A DNA stretch of 64,000 bases from Microbacterium sulfonylureivorans (GCF_003999995.1 NZ_RJAD01000002.1:186001-250000); one strand, 5' to 3'; shown: positions 7,818 to 17,039, counted from the stretch's first letter. Program-made: numbers and translations. The notes: a model not told the origin generated them from the letters alone.

Positions 7818-9185
7818 ATGAAGTCCGCTCTCAGCGTTACGTCCAGCCAGTCACCCGGCGAAGAGCCGGCAGGCGAGGTCCTCGCGATCCGCGGCGGACG
7901 CCCCCTCACCGGGCGCGTCGAGGTCAAGGGCGCGAAGAACCTCGTGACAAAGGCGATGGTCGCGGCGCTGCTGGGCGAGACGACGAGCACGCTGCGCGAC
8001 GTCCCCGACATCAGCGACGTGCAGGTGGTGCGCTCGCTCCTCGAGGTCCACGGCGTCCGCGTGGACGACGGCGACGAGGAGGGCACGCTGCACCTCGACC
8101 CGAGCGGCGCCGTGTCGGCGCACTTCGAGGAGATCGACGCGCATGCCGGGGCATCCCGCATCCCGATCCTCTTCTGCGGACCGCTGCTGCACCTGCTCGG
8201 CGAGGCGCTGATCCCCGATCTCGGCGGATGCCGCATCGGCGACCGCCCGATTAACTTCCACATGGACGCGCTGCGAGCATTCGGCGCTGTCGTCGACAAG
8301 AGCTACGAGGGGATCCGGATCACCGCCCCGGACGGCCTCCACGGAGCCAACATCGAACTGCCGTACCCGAGCGTCGGCGCGACGGAGCAGGTGCTCCTCA
8401 CAGCCGTGAAGGCGCGCGGCACGACGGAGCTGCGCAACGCCGCGATCGAGCCCGAGATCATGGACCTGATCGCGGTGCTGCAGAAGATGGGCGCGATCAT
8501 CTCGTACGAGCCCAACCGCGTCATCCTCATCGAGGGCGTCGACTCGCTCCGCGGCTACGACCACCGGGCGATCTTCGATCGCAACGAGGCCGCATCGTGG
8601 GCGTGCGCGGCGCTCGCCACCGACGGCGACATCTTCGTCGGCGGCGCGAAGCAGCAGGAGATGCTGACCTTCCTCAATGTCTTCCGCAAGGCCGGCGGCT
8701 GGTTCGACGTCCACGAGGACGGCATCCAGTTCCGCCGCGGCGGCGCTCTGAAGCCGGTCGTCGTCGAGACCGACGTGCACCCCGGATTCATGACGGACTG
8801 GCAGCAGCCGCTCATCGTCGCCCTCACGCAGGCCGTCGGCACGTCGACGGTGCACGAGACCGTCTACGAGAACCGTCTCGGCTTCACCCACGCGCTCGTG
8901 CAGATGGGCGCCGACATCGTCGTGCACCCGCAGGGCATCGACGCCGCCGACCGTCGTGTGCCTCGTCGGGCGCTCGAGCAGGCCGCCGTCATCAACGGAC
9001 CGACTCCCCTTCACGGGGCGGACGTGGTCGTCCCCGACCTCCGGGGCGGCTACAGCTACGTCATCGCCGCGCTGGCGGCGGAGGGCGAGTCCGTCGTCCG
9101 CAACGTCGGAATCATCCGCCGCGGTTACGAGAAGTTCTTGACGAAGCTCGAGACCCTGGGCGCCGACTTCGACGTCATCGGATAA
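7818..9185 (+). CDS. murA: UDP-N-acetylglucosamine 1-carboxyvinyltransferase
   Basis: A 455-aa EPSP-synthase-fold enzyme that transfers enolpyruvate from PEP to UDP-GlcNAc, the first committed step of peptidoglycan synthesis. Residues 1-25 are an extra unstructured N terminus; the fold starts at the GAKN motif (residues 38-41). The active-site loop reads GGCRIG with Cys138 at the position attacked by fosfomycin, unlike the Asp of mycobacterial MurA. The ATG at 7818 lies 74 bp after leuD with weak GAGG upstream. plsC follows after 4 bp and gpsA overlaps plsC, forming an envelope gene run murA-plsC-gpsA-ddl. Confidence 0.95.
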   Translation: MKSALSVTSSQSPGEEPAGEVLAIRGGRPLTGRVEVKGAKNLVTKAMVAALLGETTSTLRDVPDISDVQVVRSLLEVHGVRVDDGDEEGTLHLDPSGAVSAHFEEIDAHAGASRIPILFCGPLLHLLGEALIPDLGGCRIGDRPINFHMDALRAFGAVVDKSYEGIRITAPDGLHGANIELPYPSVGATEQVLLTAVKARGTTELRNAAIEPEIMDLIAVLQKMGAIISYEPNRVILIEGVDSLRGYDHRAIFDRNEAASWACAALATDGDIFVGGAKQQEMLTFLNVFRKAGGWFDVHEDGIQFRRGGALKPVVVETDVHPGFMTDWQQPLIVALTQAVGTSTVHETVYENRLGFTHALVQMGADIVVHPQGIDAADRRVPRRALEQAAVINGPTPLHGADVVVPDLRGGYSYVIAALAAEGESVVRNVGIIRRGYEKFLTKLETLGADFDVIG

Positions 9186-9189
9186 CCCG

Positions 9190-9957
9190 GTGGCACCCTC
9201 GTCCCCGATGCCGCGGGCGTCTCGCGAGAAGACCAGGCCCAGCGTGTTCTGGCCGCTGGCCGCCATCGCCGCTCCGCTCATCGCGCTCCTGTTCAAGCTC
9301 GAGATCGACGGCGCCGCGAAGCTGCCCCGTGAGGGCGCGTACGTGCTCGCGCCGAACCACTACTCCGAAGCCGATCCGCTCGCCGTCGCCCTCGCCGTGT
9401 GGAAGGCCGGCCGCGCACCGCGGTTCATGGCCAAGGAGAGCCTGTTCCGGGTGCCCGTCCTCGGCTGGGTGCTGAAGGGCACCGGTATGGTCCCGGTCGC
9501 ACGATCGTCGTCTGCGGCATCCGCTCGCCAGACGCTCGAGACGTCCGAGACCCTCGTCCGCCTCGGCCGCGGTGTGATCGTCTACCCCGAGGGCACGCTC
9601 ACCCGCGAGCCCGACCTGTGGCCGATGCGCGGCAAGACCGGCGCCGTCCGCCTGGCGCTGCAGGACGGCATCCCCGTGATCCCGATGGCGCAGTGGGGCG
9701 TGCAGCAGGTCATGCCCCGGTACGGCAAGCTCAAGCTGTGGCCGCTGCGACGCCGGGTGCGGGTGCTGTTCGGCGACCCGGTAGACCTCTCGTCGTTCCA
9801 GGGGGAGGGCCAGCCGGTGAATCTCGCGGCGGCGACCGACGCCGTCATGTCCGACATCGCGGATCTGCTCGCGCAGCTCCGCGGCGAGGCGGCCCCCGCC
9901 GAGCGCTGGAACCCCGCCGACCACGGGCAGAAGGAGACGGGTCGCCTTGAGCCGTAG
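9190..9957 (+). CDS. plsC: 1-acyl-sn-glycerol-3-phosphate acyltransferase
   Basis: A 255-aa PlsC-type acyltransferase making phosphatidic acid. It shows the catalytic motif NHYSEAD (residues 56-62), the substrate motif VYPEGT, and a membrane-associating N-terminal hydrophobic segment (21-36). GTG at 9190 is 4 bp after the murA stop; an ATG at 9208 would shorten it by 6 residues and cannot be excluded. Its end overlaps the gpsA start by 11 bp, consistent with glycerolipid genes being co-translated. Confidence 0.88.
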   Translation: MAPSSPMPRASREKTRPSVFWPLAAIAAPLIALLFKLEIDGAAKLPREGAYVLAPNHYSEADPLAVALAVWKAGRAPRFMAKESLFRVPVLGWVLKGTGMVPVARSSSAASARQTLETSETLVRLGRGVIVYPEGTLTREPDLWPMRGKTGAVRLALQDGIPVIPMAQWGVQQVMPRYGKLKLWPLRRRVRVLFGDPVDLSSFQGEGQPVNLAAATDAVMSDIADLLAQLRGEAAPAERWNPADHGQKETGRLEP

Positions 9958-11083
9958 ACAGGATGCCTCCCGGCCGCGCGTCGCGGTCATCGGAGCGGGG
10001 AGCTGGGGGACGACCTTCGGCAAGATCCTCGCCGACGGCGGGGCGAACGTGACGATGTGGGCGCGCCGTCCGGAGCTCGCGAGCGAGATCCACGAGGCGA
10101 AGCGCAACAGCGAGTACCTCCCCGGCATCAACCTGCCGCGCAACATGTCCGCCACGCACCACCTGTCCGAGGCGCTCGACGGGGCCGAGCAGGTGTACCT
10201 CTCGATTCCGAGCCAGGCGGTGCGGCAGAACCTCAAGGCCGTCCGGCCGCTCGTCTCGCGCAGCGACGTCCCGATCGTCTCCCTCATGAAGGGCGTCGAG
10301 CGTCGGACGGGCCTTCGGATGAGCCAGGTCATCGAGCAGGAGCTCCACTGCGATCCGGCGCGCATCGCCGTGGCGTCGGGGCCCAACCTCGCTCTCGAGA
10401 TCGCGCGCGAGCAGCCGACCGCCGCCGTGATCTCGTCCACCAGTCAGGAGACCGCGGAGGCGGTCGCCCGGCGCGCGCGAAACGACTACTTCCGCACGTT
10501 CGTCAACACCGACGTGATCGGCACGGAGTTCGGCGGCGTCCTGAAGAACCTCATCGCCGTGGCCATCGGCATCGTCGACGGCGTCGGCTACGGCGAGAAC
10601 ACGAAGGCCTCGATCATCACGCGCGGCCTCGTAGAGATGACCGACTTCGCCGTCGCGTTCGGTGCCCACCCCGAGACGCTTCAGGGGCTGGCGGGCCTGG
10701 GCGACCTCATCGCCACGTGCCAGTCGCCCCTGAGCCGCAACAACACCGCCGGCCGCCTCCTCGGCCAGGGCTATCGCTTCGACGACGTCGTCAAGCAGAT
10801 GAACCAGACCGCCGAGGGGCTCGCATCGGTGGCGCCCATCCTGCAGCTCGCTCGGGAGGTCGGCGTCGAGATGCCGATCGTCGAGCAGGTCAAGATGGTG
10901 CTGGACGGAACCATGAACCCGCGCGACATCGCGCCGCATCTCACGACAGACGACGACACCCCCAAGGGGGAGAGGACGCAGAATGGACAGGCCGGCGGTG
11001 GCGGTGCTCTTTGGCGGTCGATCCAGCGAGCACTCGATCAGTTCCGCAACGGCGGGCGGGGTGCTGCGGGCGATCGACCGTGA
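9947..11083 (+). CDS. gpsA: Glycerol-3-phosphate dehydrogenase [NAD(P)+]
   Basis: A 378-aa enzyme that reduces dihydroxyacetone phosphate to glycerol-3-phosphate for phospholipid synthesis. Rossmann motif GAGSWGT at 16-22, then SLMKGVE, ASGPNLALEIA, LKNLIAVAIGIVDG (catalytic Lys) and LAGLGDLIATC. The only plausible start is TTG at 9947, supported by AAGGAG at 9931-9936. The protein is about 40 aa longer than usual because no stop occurs until 11083, so the last 101 bp overlap ddl in another frame. The tail (NGQAGGGGALWRSIQ onward) looks like out-of-frame read-through and not a conserved domain. Confidence 0.93.
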   Translation: MSRRQDASRPRVAVIGAGSWGTTFGKILADGGANVTMWARRPELASEIHEAKRNSEYLPGINLPRNMSATHHLSEALDGAEQVYLSIPSQAVRQNLKAVRPLVSRSDVPIVSLMKGVERRTGLRMSQVIEQELHCDPARIAVASGPNLALEIAREQPTAAVISSTSQETAEAVARRARNDYFRTFVNTDVIGTEFGGVLKNLIAVAIGIVDGVGYGENTKASIITRGLVEMTDFAVAFGAHPETLQGLAGLGDLIATCQSPLSRNNTAGRLLGQGYRFDDVVKQMNQTAEGLASVAPILQLAREVGVEMPIVEQVKMVLDGTMNPRDIAPHLTTDDDTPKGERTQNGQAGGGGALWRSIQRALDQFRNGGRGAAGDRP

Positions 11084-12074
11084 TCGCTATCGCGTGATCC
11101 CGATCGGGATCACGCCCGAGGGCGTCTTCGTCCTCGAGGACGACGACCCCGACAAGTTCGCACTCGACGCCGAACGCCTCCCAGAGGTCGTCGACAACGG
11201 CACGCGCCTCCTGTGGCCCGAGGGCGGTGACGACCGCACCCTGCGGGTGCGGCGGGCCGACGGCTCGGTCGACGAGGTAGGCACCGTCGACGTCGTGCTG
11301 CCGATCCTCCACGGTCTGCACGGCGAGGACGGCACGGTCCAGGGCTTCTTCGACACCCTCCGCATCCCGTACGCGGGCGGCGGCGTGCTCGACTCGGCGC
11401 TGTGCATGGACAAGCACTTCATGAAGATCGTGCTGGAGGCCGCAGGCGTGCCTGTGTCTCCATGGGTCACCGTCACTCGACGCCGCTGGGAGTCCGACGC
11501 CGAGGGCGTGCGGGCGGATGCCGCGTCTCTGGGCGAGCCGACGTTCGTCAAGCCGGCGCGCGCAGGTTCCAGCGTGGGCGTCTCGAAGGTCCACGACCCG
11601 TCCGAGCTCGAGGCCGCTCTCGAGCTGGCCTTCGCGGAGGACGACAAGGTCCTCATCGAGACCGCGATCGTCGGGCGCGAGGTCGAGGTCGCGATCCTCG
11701 AAGGGCGCGACGGAGCCCGGGCCCGGGCATCCCTCCCCGGCGAGATCGTCCTGACCACGCGGGAGTTCTACGACTTCGAGGGCAAGTATCTCGGCGGCGA
11801 CGGCGCCGATGTGGTCTGCCCGGCGGATCTGGCGGATGCCGAGATCGCCGCGATCCAGGAGCTCGGGGTGCGTGCGTTCGAGGCCGTCGACGGACGCGGT
11901 CTCGCGCGCGTCGACTTCTTCCTCACGACCGATGGGCTCTTCGTCAACGAGCTGAACACGATGCCGGGGTTCACTCCGATCTCGATGTTCCCGAAGTGCT
12001 GGATAGCGTCCGGGCTCACGTATCCCGAGCTGATCTCCGAGCTCATCGACACGGCGCTGGACCGCGCGGCCTAG
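10983..12074 (+). CDS. ddl: D-alanine--D-alanine ligase
   Basis: A 363-aa ATP-grasp enzyme joining two D-alanines for the peptidoglycan stem peptide. Signatures are FGGRSSEHSISS near the N terminus, LPILHGLHGEDGTVQGFFD, FVKPARAGSSVGVSKV, and VNELNTMPGFTPISMFPK at the Mg-binding end. The ATG at 10983 follows GGGAGAGG. It starts inside gpsA. In actinobacteria ddl is typically followed by the DUF3515 gene and thiL, as here. Confidence 0.96.
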   Translation: MDRPAVAVLFGGRSSEHSISSATAGGVLRAIDRDRYRVIPIGITPEGVFVLEDDDPDKFALDAERLPEVVDNGTRLLWPEGGDDRTLRVRRADGSVDEVGTVDVVLPILHGLHGEDGTVQGFFDTLRIPYAGGGVLDSALCMDKHFMKIVLEAAGVPVSPWVTVTRRRWESDAEGVRADAASLGEPTFVKPARAGSSVGVSKVHDPSELEAALELAFAEDDKVLIETAIVGREVEVAILEGRDGARARASLPGEIVLTTREFYDFEGKYLGGDGADVVCPADLADAEIAAIQELGVRAFEAVDGRGLARVDFFLTTDGLFVNELNTMPGFTPISMFPKCWIASGLTYPELISELIDTALDRAA

Positions 12075-12095
12075 CGTCCCTCGGTCGGCGGGCGC

Positions 12096-12578
12096 TCAGT
12101 CGTCCGCGGTCGCGTTGACGCGGTCGAGGCAGGTCGCCCCGTCCGCGGGCAGCCGGGAGACGATGAGCGAGAGCGAGTCGAGCACCTCGGCGCTGGCGAC
12201 GACGTCGTTGTCGAGGTACACCTCGACGGCCGGCACCCGCCCGAACGACGTCACGCGGTATTTCGGCGCCTCGGACTCGTCGATGATCCAGTCGACGCCG
12301 TTCACCGTCTGGCAGGGGAGCGTCGACGGCCCCGGCGGCTCGAGGCCGCACGTGAAGAGCACGGCGGCGGGCTCTCCCCATGCGCCGGTCGCCTGCGCAT
12401 CCGTCCACCGCCGCTCCTGCCCGGCGAGGCTCCCGGGGAGGAGCACCGACACCTCGGCGCACGCCGGATCGTTCGCGGCGGGGGCGGGCTGCATCGAGAC
12501 GGTCGAGCCGCACCCGGCGAGGCCCGCGGCGGCGGTCACGGCGAGCACGGAGGCGAGGATGCGGCGCGCTCGGGTCAC
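12096..12578 (-). CDS. DUF3515 family lipoprotein
   Basis: A 160-aa protein with a lipoprotein signal peptide (basic MTRARR, hydrophobic core, lipobox LAGC with Cys23), so it should be anchored to the outer face of the membrane. The mature part contains PACAEVSVLLP and further Cys residues that could form disulfides. The DUF3515 family is conserved next to ddl and thiL in actinobacteria, but its function is unknown to me. The start is GTG at 12576-12578, placed 6 nt after a TAGCCT -10 box, suggesting a leaderless message. Confidence 0.8.
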   Translation of the reverse strand: MTRARRILASVLAVTAAAGLAGCGSTVSMQPAPAANDPACAEVSVLLPGSLAGQERRWTDAQATGAWGEPAAVLFTCGLEPPGPSTLPCQTVNGVDWIIDESEAPKYRVTSFGRVPAVEVYLDNDVVASAEVLDSLSLIVSRLPADGATCLDRVNATADD

Positions 12579-12600
12579 TCCTCCAGGCTACCGTGGGGGG
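12579..12600. promoter_or_regulatory. Overlapping divergent leaderless promoters (DUF3515 / thiL)
   Basis: This 22-bp gap between two divergent start codons holds both -10 boxes. The plus-strand box is TACCGT at 12589-12594 with 6 nt to the thiL ATG. The minus-strand box is TAGCCT (12590-12585) with 6 nt to the DUF3515 GTG. The boxes share bases 12589-12590. Each -35 region must lie inside the other gene's coding sequence. Confidence 0.6.
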
Positions 12601-13590
12601 ATGAGTGCCTCGGATCCGCGCGTCGGCGACCTGAGCGAGGGTGCGATCCTCCGCGGCATCCTCGAACGGCTGGGCGCGTCCCATGCCCCGGTGGGTCCCG
12701 GAGACGACGCCGCCGTCCTCGACGCTCCCGACGCCCGCGTGGTCGCCACCGTCGACACCCTCGTCCACGGGCCCGACTTCCGGCTCGCCTGGTCGTCGGG
12801 CTTCGACCTGGGCTGGAAGGCCGCCGCCGTCAACCTGGCCGACGTCGCCGCGATGGGCGCGGTTCCGACCGCGCTGCTGGTCGCGCTCGCCATGCCCGAA
12901 GACATGCGCCTGTCGTTCGTGACCAGCCTCGCCGACGGCCTCCGCGCCGCTTGCGACGAGCTCGCCCCCGGCTGTGCGGTGGAGGGCGGCGACCTCACCG
13001 TCTCGGACACCCTCACCATCGCCGTGACCGCGCTCGGATCCCTCCACGGGATCCCGCCGGTGAGGCGCTCGGGAGCGCGCCCCGGCGATGTCCTGGCCGT
13101 CGCGGGGACGCTCGGGCGGGCCGCCCGCGGCCTCGGGCTGCTGTTCGCGCGATTCACGGATGCCTCGGGCGAGCCGGTCCCGATCGATGCCGTCTTGCTC
13201 ACCGAAGAAGAGCGGGCCGACGTGGCGGTGCAGCTGCGGCCGGCACCGCCGGTGGGCCTCGGCCCGGTGGCGGCCCGTGCGGGGGCGACCGCGATGATGG
13301 ACGTGTCGGACGGACTCGTCCTCGACGCCTCCCGGCTGGCCGATGCATCCGGCGTGACCGTCGAGGTCGACTCCGCGGCGCTCGGGCCGGACCCGGCTTC
13401 GACGCTCACGGGGGGCGAGGATCACGCACTCCTCGCGACCTTCCCGTCCGGCGCGGCGCTGCCGGACGGCTTCCGCGCACTCGGCCGGATCATCGCGCGC
13501 AGCACAGACGCGGTGCTGATCGACGGTCACCCGCACGACGGCGCCGGGGGATGGGACCCCTATCGCGATTGGGACGCCGGCCGGGGCTGA
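12601..13590 (+). CDS. thiL: Thiamine-monophosphate kinase
   Basis: A 329-aa enzyme that phosphorylates thiamine monophosphate to the active cofactor thiamine diphosphate. Landmarks are the N-terminal VGPGDDAAVL metal/nucleotide loop, VATVDTLVHGPDF, AVNLADVAAMGAVPTALLVA, GGDLT, and MMDVSDGLVLDASRLA. Length is normal. The promoter appears leaderless. It is convergent with rsmD. Confidence 0.93.
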   Translation: MSASDPRVGDLSEGAILRGILERLGASHAPVGPGDDAAVLDAPDARVVATVDTLVHGPDFRLAWSSGFDLGWKAAAVNLADVAAMGAVPTALLVALAMPEDMRLSFVTSLADGLRAACDELAPGCAVEGGDLTVSDTLTIAVTALGSLHGIPPVRRSGARPGDVLAVAGTLGRAARGLGLLFARFTDASGEPVPIDAVLLTEEERADVAVQLRPAPPVGLGPVAARAGATAMMDVSDGLVLDASRLADASGVTVEVDSAALGPDPASTLTGGEDHALLATFPSGAALPDGFRALGRIIARSTDAVLIDGHPHDGAGGWDPYRDWDAGRG

Positions 13591-13619
13591 CGGCCTCGGG
13601 GGTCGACGGCCCGCCGCGC

Positions 13620-14195
13620 TCAGTCCTCGGCCGGCGGCGCCGTCGACGACCACCACAGCGTGGTGTCACCGTAGCGCTTCGACCGGTCGGCGACGAGCCC
13701 CGCGGGAAGCGTGGGCTCCGGCGAGCGCTTCGCCCGCTCGACGACGATGATCGCGCCCGGAGCGAGCGAGCCGGTCAGGAGCTCGAGCACGTGCGTGAGC
13801 TCGGACTCCGCGAGATCGTAGGGCGGGTCGATGAAGACGAGGTCGAAGGGGCCCCGGGCGATCTGCAGGTAGGCGACGGCGGATGTCCGGTGCACCGCGG
13901 TCGGGGCATCCCGCCCGATCGCCTTGGTCACGCGCGTCGTGTTCCGCTGGATGACGGATGCCGCGCGCGGCGCCTTCTCGACGAGGTCGGCGCTCCGCGC
14001 ACCTCGGCTCAGGGCCTCGAGTGCCAGTGCGCCGGATCCCGCGTACAGATCGAGCACGGCGGCGCCGCGCAGCGCGTCTGCGGACTCCAGAGCTCCGAAC
14101 AGCGACTCGCGAACGCGGTCGCTCGTCGGGCGGGTGCCGGCATCGGGGACCTCGAGCGTCAGGGAGCCGGCACGGCCGGCGATGATGCGCGTCAC
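13620..14195 (-). CDS. rsmD: 16S rRNA (guanine(966)-N(2))-methyltransferase
   Basis: A 191-aa class I SAM-dependent methyltransferase. Family start MTRIIAG, the RPTSDRVRESLF motif, the SAM-binding LDLYAGSGALALEALSRGA, and the catalytic DPPY at 123-126. It modifies G966 of 16S rRNA. The start is GTG at 14193-14195 with TATCGT exactly 6 nt upstream, a leaderless arrangement. RsmD is usually next to coaD or recG in actinobacteria, as here. Confidence 0.93.
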   Translation of the reverse strand: MTRIIAGRAGSLTLEVPDAGTRPTSDRVRESLFGALESADALRGAAVLDLYAGSGALALEALSRGARSADLVEKAPRAASVIQRNTTRVTKAIGRDAPTAVHRTSAVAYLQIARGPFDLVFIDPPYDLAESELTHVLELLTGSLAPGAIIVVERAKRSPEPTLPAGLVADRSKRYGDTTLWWSSTAPPAED

Positions 14196-14217
14196 ACGCC
14201 CACGATAGCCGGGCCGC

Positions 14218-14802
14218 TCACGCGGCGGCGGGCGAGGAGTCCTCTTCGCGCAGCCGGGGCTCGGTGCGGTACTCGGGCCGCAGGCCGGACTTGTCGGCGT
14301 AGAACGCGCGGATGACGTCCATGTCGGCCTTGACGTCGCCGGTGAGCTCGATGGTCGGGCCGAGGCCCGTCGTCATCGTGGTGCGGTCGACGTAGCCGAG
14401 CGTGACGCCCAGGCCGGTCTCGCGCGCGATGCGGTAGAAGCCCGACTTCCAGTACGCGCCGGCGCCGCGCGTGCCCTCGGGCGTGACTACGAGGCCGAAC
14501 CTCTCGCCGCCGCGGATGCGGGCCACGACATCGGCGACCACGCTCGACGGGTCGGAGCGGTCGACGGGGATGCCTCCGAGCCGGCGCATGATCGGTCCGC
14601 ACCAGCCGCGGAACAGGCTCGACTTGCCGAGCCACCGGACGGGGATTCCGAGGCGCCACGCGATGCCGAGCATGAGGAGGAAGTCCCAGTTCGACGTGTG
14701 GGGGACGCCGAGGAGGACGGTGGGGCGATCGGGAGCCGGCTCCGAGGACAGCGTCCAGCGACTGCAGGCCCAGTAGACGCGGGAGACGAGTCGTCGGAGC
14801 AT
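14218..14802 (-). CDS. PlsC-like 1-acylglycerol-phosphate acyltransferase (HTSNWD type)
   Basis: A 194-aa member of the PlsC superfamily. The catalytic box reads HTSNWD instead of NHxxxxD, keeping the His and Asp, and the second motif is TPEGTRG. This variant subfamily is often annotated as acyltransferase, sometimes as a glycerol acyltransferase or lyso-ornithine lipid type; the substrate is uncertain. I place the start at ATG 14800-14802 because TACGGT at 14814-14809 is exactly 6 nt upstream; a GTG at 14820 in frame would add 6 residues. It is divergent from recG. Confidence 0.75.
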   Translation of the reverse strand: MLRRLVSRVYWACSRWTLSSEPAPDRPTVLLGVPHTSNWDFLLMLGIAWRLGIPVRWLGKSSLFRGWCGPIMRRLGGIPVDRSDPSSVVADVVARIRGGERFGLVVTPEGTRGAGAYWKSGFYRIARETGLGVTLGYVDRTTMTTGLGPTIELTGDVKADMDVIRAFYADKSGLRPEYRTEPRLREEDSSPAAA

Positions 14803-14876
14803 CCGGCTACCGTACGACACGCGCCTGGGGCAACGCCGACAGTGGCGAGGTCGCCGGTCGAATCTAGACTCTTGGC

Positions 14877-17039
14877 ATGCCGTCGTTCACGCTCGAGTCG
14901 CGCCTGGACGGCGCCGTAGGCGGAAAGACGGCGTCCGCGCTCGACCGTGCCTTCGGCATGCGCACCGTGGGCGACCTGCTCTCGCACTACCCCCGCCGCT
15001 ATGCCAAGCGCGGCGAGCTCACGCCGATCTCGTCGCTCCCCGTCGGCGAGGCCGTCACGATCGTGGCGGAGGTGCGCCGGGCGAGCGAGCGCCGCATGCA
15101 GAACCGCAAGGGATCGATTCTCGAGGTCGTCATCTCCGACGGACAGGGCGACCTCTCGCTGACGTTCTTCAATCAGTCGTGGCGGATCAAGGACCTCGCT
15201 CCCGGGCGGCGCGGGATCTTCGCCGGAAAGGTGGGGGAGTACCGCGGCGCGAAGCAGCTCGCCCACCCCGACTACGAGCTGTTCGACGACGAGGAGACGG
15301 CCCGCCTCACGGCGGAGGCGAACGCGAACCTGCCGATTCCGATCTACCCGGCGACGAGCACGGTCGCGAGCTGGCAGTTCAAGAAGATCGTCGATCTGGT
15401 CCTCGACGGTCTCGGTCCTGTGCCCGACCCGCTGCCCGACGAGCTCCGCGCGCGTCATGGCCTGCTGGAGGCGCGCACGGCCGTCGAGCGGATCCACCGC
15501 CCCGAGTTCGAGGACGAGATCGAACCGGCCCGTCAGACGCTGCGCATGCACGAGGCCTTCGTGCTCCAGGCCGCGCTGCTGCAGCAGCGGGCGTTCGTCC
15601 GCGCTCTGTCGGCGACACGCCGTGCGCCGGGCTCGCTCCTCGAGCGGTTCGACGAGGCGCTGCCGTTCCCGCGCACGCCCGACCAGATCAGCGTCGGCGA
15701 GCAGGTCGAGCGCGATCTGCAAGGCGATTGGCCGATGAACCGGCTCGTGCAGGGCGAGGTCGGATCGGGCAAGACGCTCGTGGCGCTGCGGGCGATGCTG
15801 CAGGTGGCGGAGAGCGGCGGACAGTCCGCCCTCATCGCGCCGACGGAGGTGCTCGCCGGCCAGCATCTGCGGTCGATCGCCCGCGCGCTCGGGCCCCGGC
15901 TCGCACCCGAGCTCATGCCCACGCTGCTCACCGGACAGATGCCGGCGGCCGAGCGCCGCAAGGCGGCGCTCCGCGTCGCGTCCGGGCAGGCGCGCATCGT
16001 CGTCGGCACGCACGCGCTGCTCAGCGAGAGCACGACGTTCGCCGACCTCGGCCTCGTCGTCGTCGACGAGCAGCACCGGTTCGGAGTCGAGCAGCGCGAG
16101 TCTCTGCGGGCCAAGGGCTCCTCGCCGCACGCGCTGGTGCTCACCGCGACGCCCATCCCGCGCACGGTGGCGATGACCGTGTTCGGCGACCTCGACGTGT
16201 CGACGATCCGCACGATGCCGGCGGGGCGTGCGGGCATCCAGAGCTTCGTGGCGCCCCTCGCCGAGAAGCCGGCGTGGTTCGGCCGGGTCTGGGACCGCAT
16301 CGCCGAGGAGGTCGCGCAGGGCCGTCAGGCGTTCGTGGTGTGCGCCGCGATCGACGCGGAGGCGCTGACCAAGGACGACACCGCCGACGAGCCCGTGGGT
16401 GACGCGGAGGTCGAAGGCACCCGCACCCGATGGGGCGTGGTTCAGGTCGCCGACCTGCTGTCGCGGCATCCTGCGTTCTCGGCGATCAGGGTCGAGATGC
16501 TCCACGGCAAGATGCCTTCCGACGAGAAGGATGCCGTGATGCAGGCGTTCGCGCGCGGCGACATCGACGTCCTCGTCGCGACGACCGTCGTCGAGGTCGG
16601 CGTCGATGTGCCGAACGCCTCGACCATGGCGATCCTCGAGGCCGACCGGTTCGGGGTCTCGCAGCTGCATCAGCTGCGCGGCCGCGTCGGGCGCGGCGGC
16701 GTCCCGGGCCTGTGTCTGCTCGTGACGGAGTCAGGCGCGGGGTCGCCTGCACGCCAGCGCGTCGAGGCCGTCGCCGCGACGCTCGACGGGTTCGAACTGG
16801 CCGAGGTCGACCTCGAGCTGCGCGGCGAGGGCGATGTGCTCGGCGACGCCCAGTCGGGCGCCCGGTCGTCTTTGCGGCTGCTGCGGGTCGTCAAGGACGC
16901 CGATGTCATCGCCGAGGCGCGGGTCGCCGCGGAGCAGGTGCTCGACGACGACCCGGCACTGGTGCGGCATCCGGGACTGGCGGCCGCTCTCGAGCGTCGC
17001 GTGGGCATCGAGGAGCGCGCGGCCCTCGCGAAGAATTGA
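14877..17039 (+). CDS. recG: ATP-dependent DNA helicase RecG
   Basis: A 720-aa superfamily 2 helicase that reverses stalled replication forks and processes recombination intermediates. An N-terminal wedge/OB-fold domain comes first (HYPRRYAKRGELTPISSL), then helicase motifs: Walker A GEVGSGKT, DEQHRFGV box, TATPIPRT, and the C-terminal LRGRVGRGGVPGLC. Length fits actinobacterial RecG. The ATG is 6 nt after TAGACT (14865-14870), a leaderless arrangement. coaD follows after 13 bp but has its own -10 box. Confidence 0.96.
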   Translation: MPSFTLESRLDGAVGGKTASALDRAFGMRTVGDLLSHYPRRYAKRGELTPISSLPVGEAVTIVAEVRRASERRMQNRKGSILEVVISDGQGDLSLTFFNQSWRIKDLAPGRRGIFAGKVGEYRGAKQLAHPDYELFDDEETARLTAEANANLPIPIYPATSTVASWQFKKIVDLVLDGLGPVPDPLPDELRARHGLLEARTAVERIHRPEFEDEIEPARQTLRMHEAFVLQAALLQQRAFVRALSATRRAPGSLLERFDEALPFPRTPDQISVGEQVERDLQGDWPMNRLVQGEVGSGKTLVALRAMLQVAESGGQSALIAPTEVLAGQHLRSIARALGPRLAPELMPTLLTGQMPAAERRKAALRVASGQARIVVGTHALLSESTTFADLGLVVVDEQHRFGVEQRESLRAKGSSPHALVLTATPIPRTVAMTVFGDLDVSTIRTMPAGRAGIQSFVAPLAEKPAWFGRVWDRIAEEVAQGRQAFVVCAAIDAEALTKDDTADEPVGDAEVEGTRTRWGVVQVADLLSRHPAFSAIRVEMLHGKMPSDEKDAVMQAFARGDIDVLVATTVVEVGVDVPNASTMAILEADRFGVSQLHQLRGRVGRGGVPGLCLLVTESGAGSPARQRVEAVAATLDGFELAEVDLELRGEGDVLGDAQSGARSSLRLLRVVKDADVIAEARVAAEQVLDDDPALVRHPGLAAALERRVGIEERAALAKN

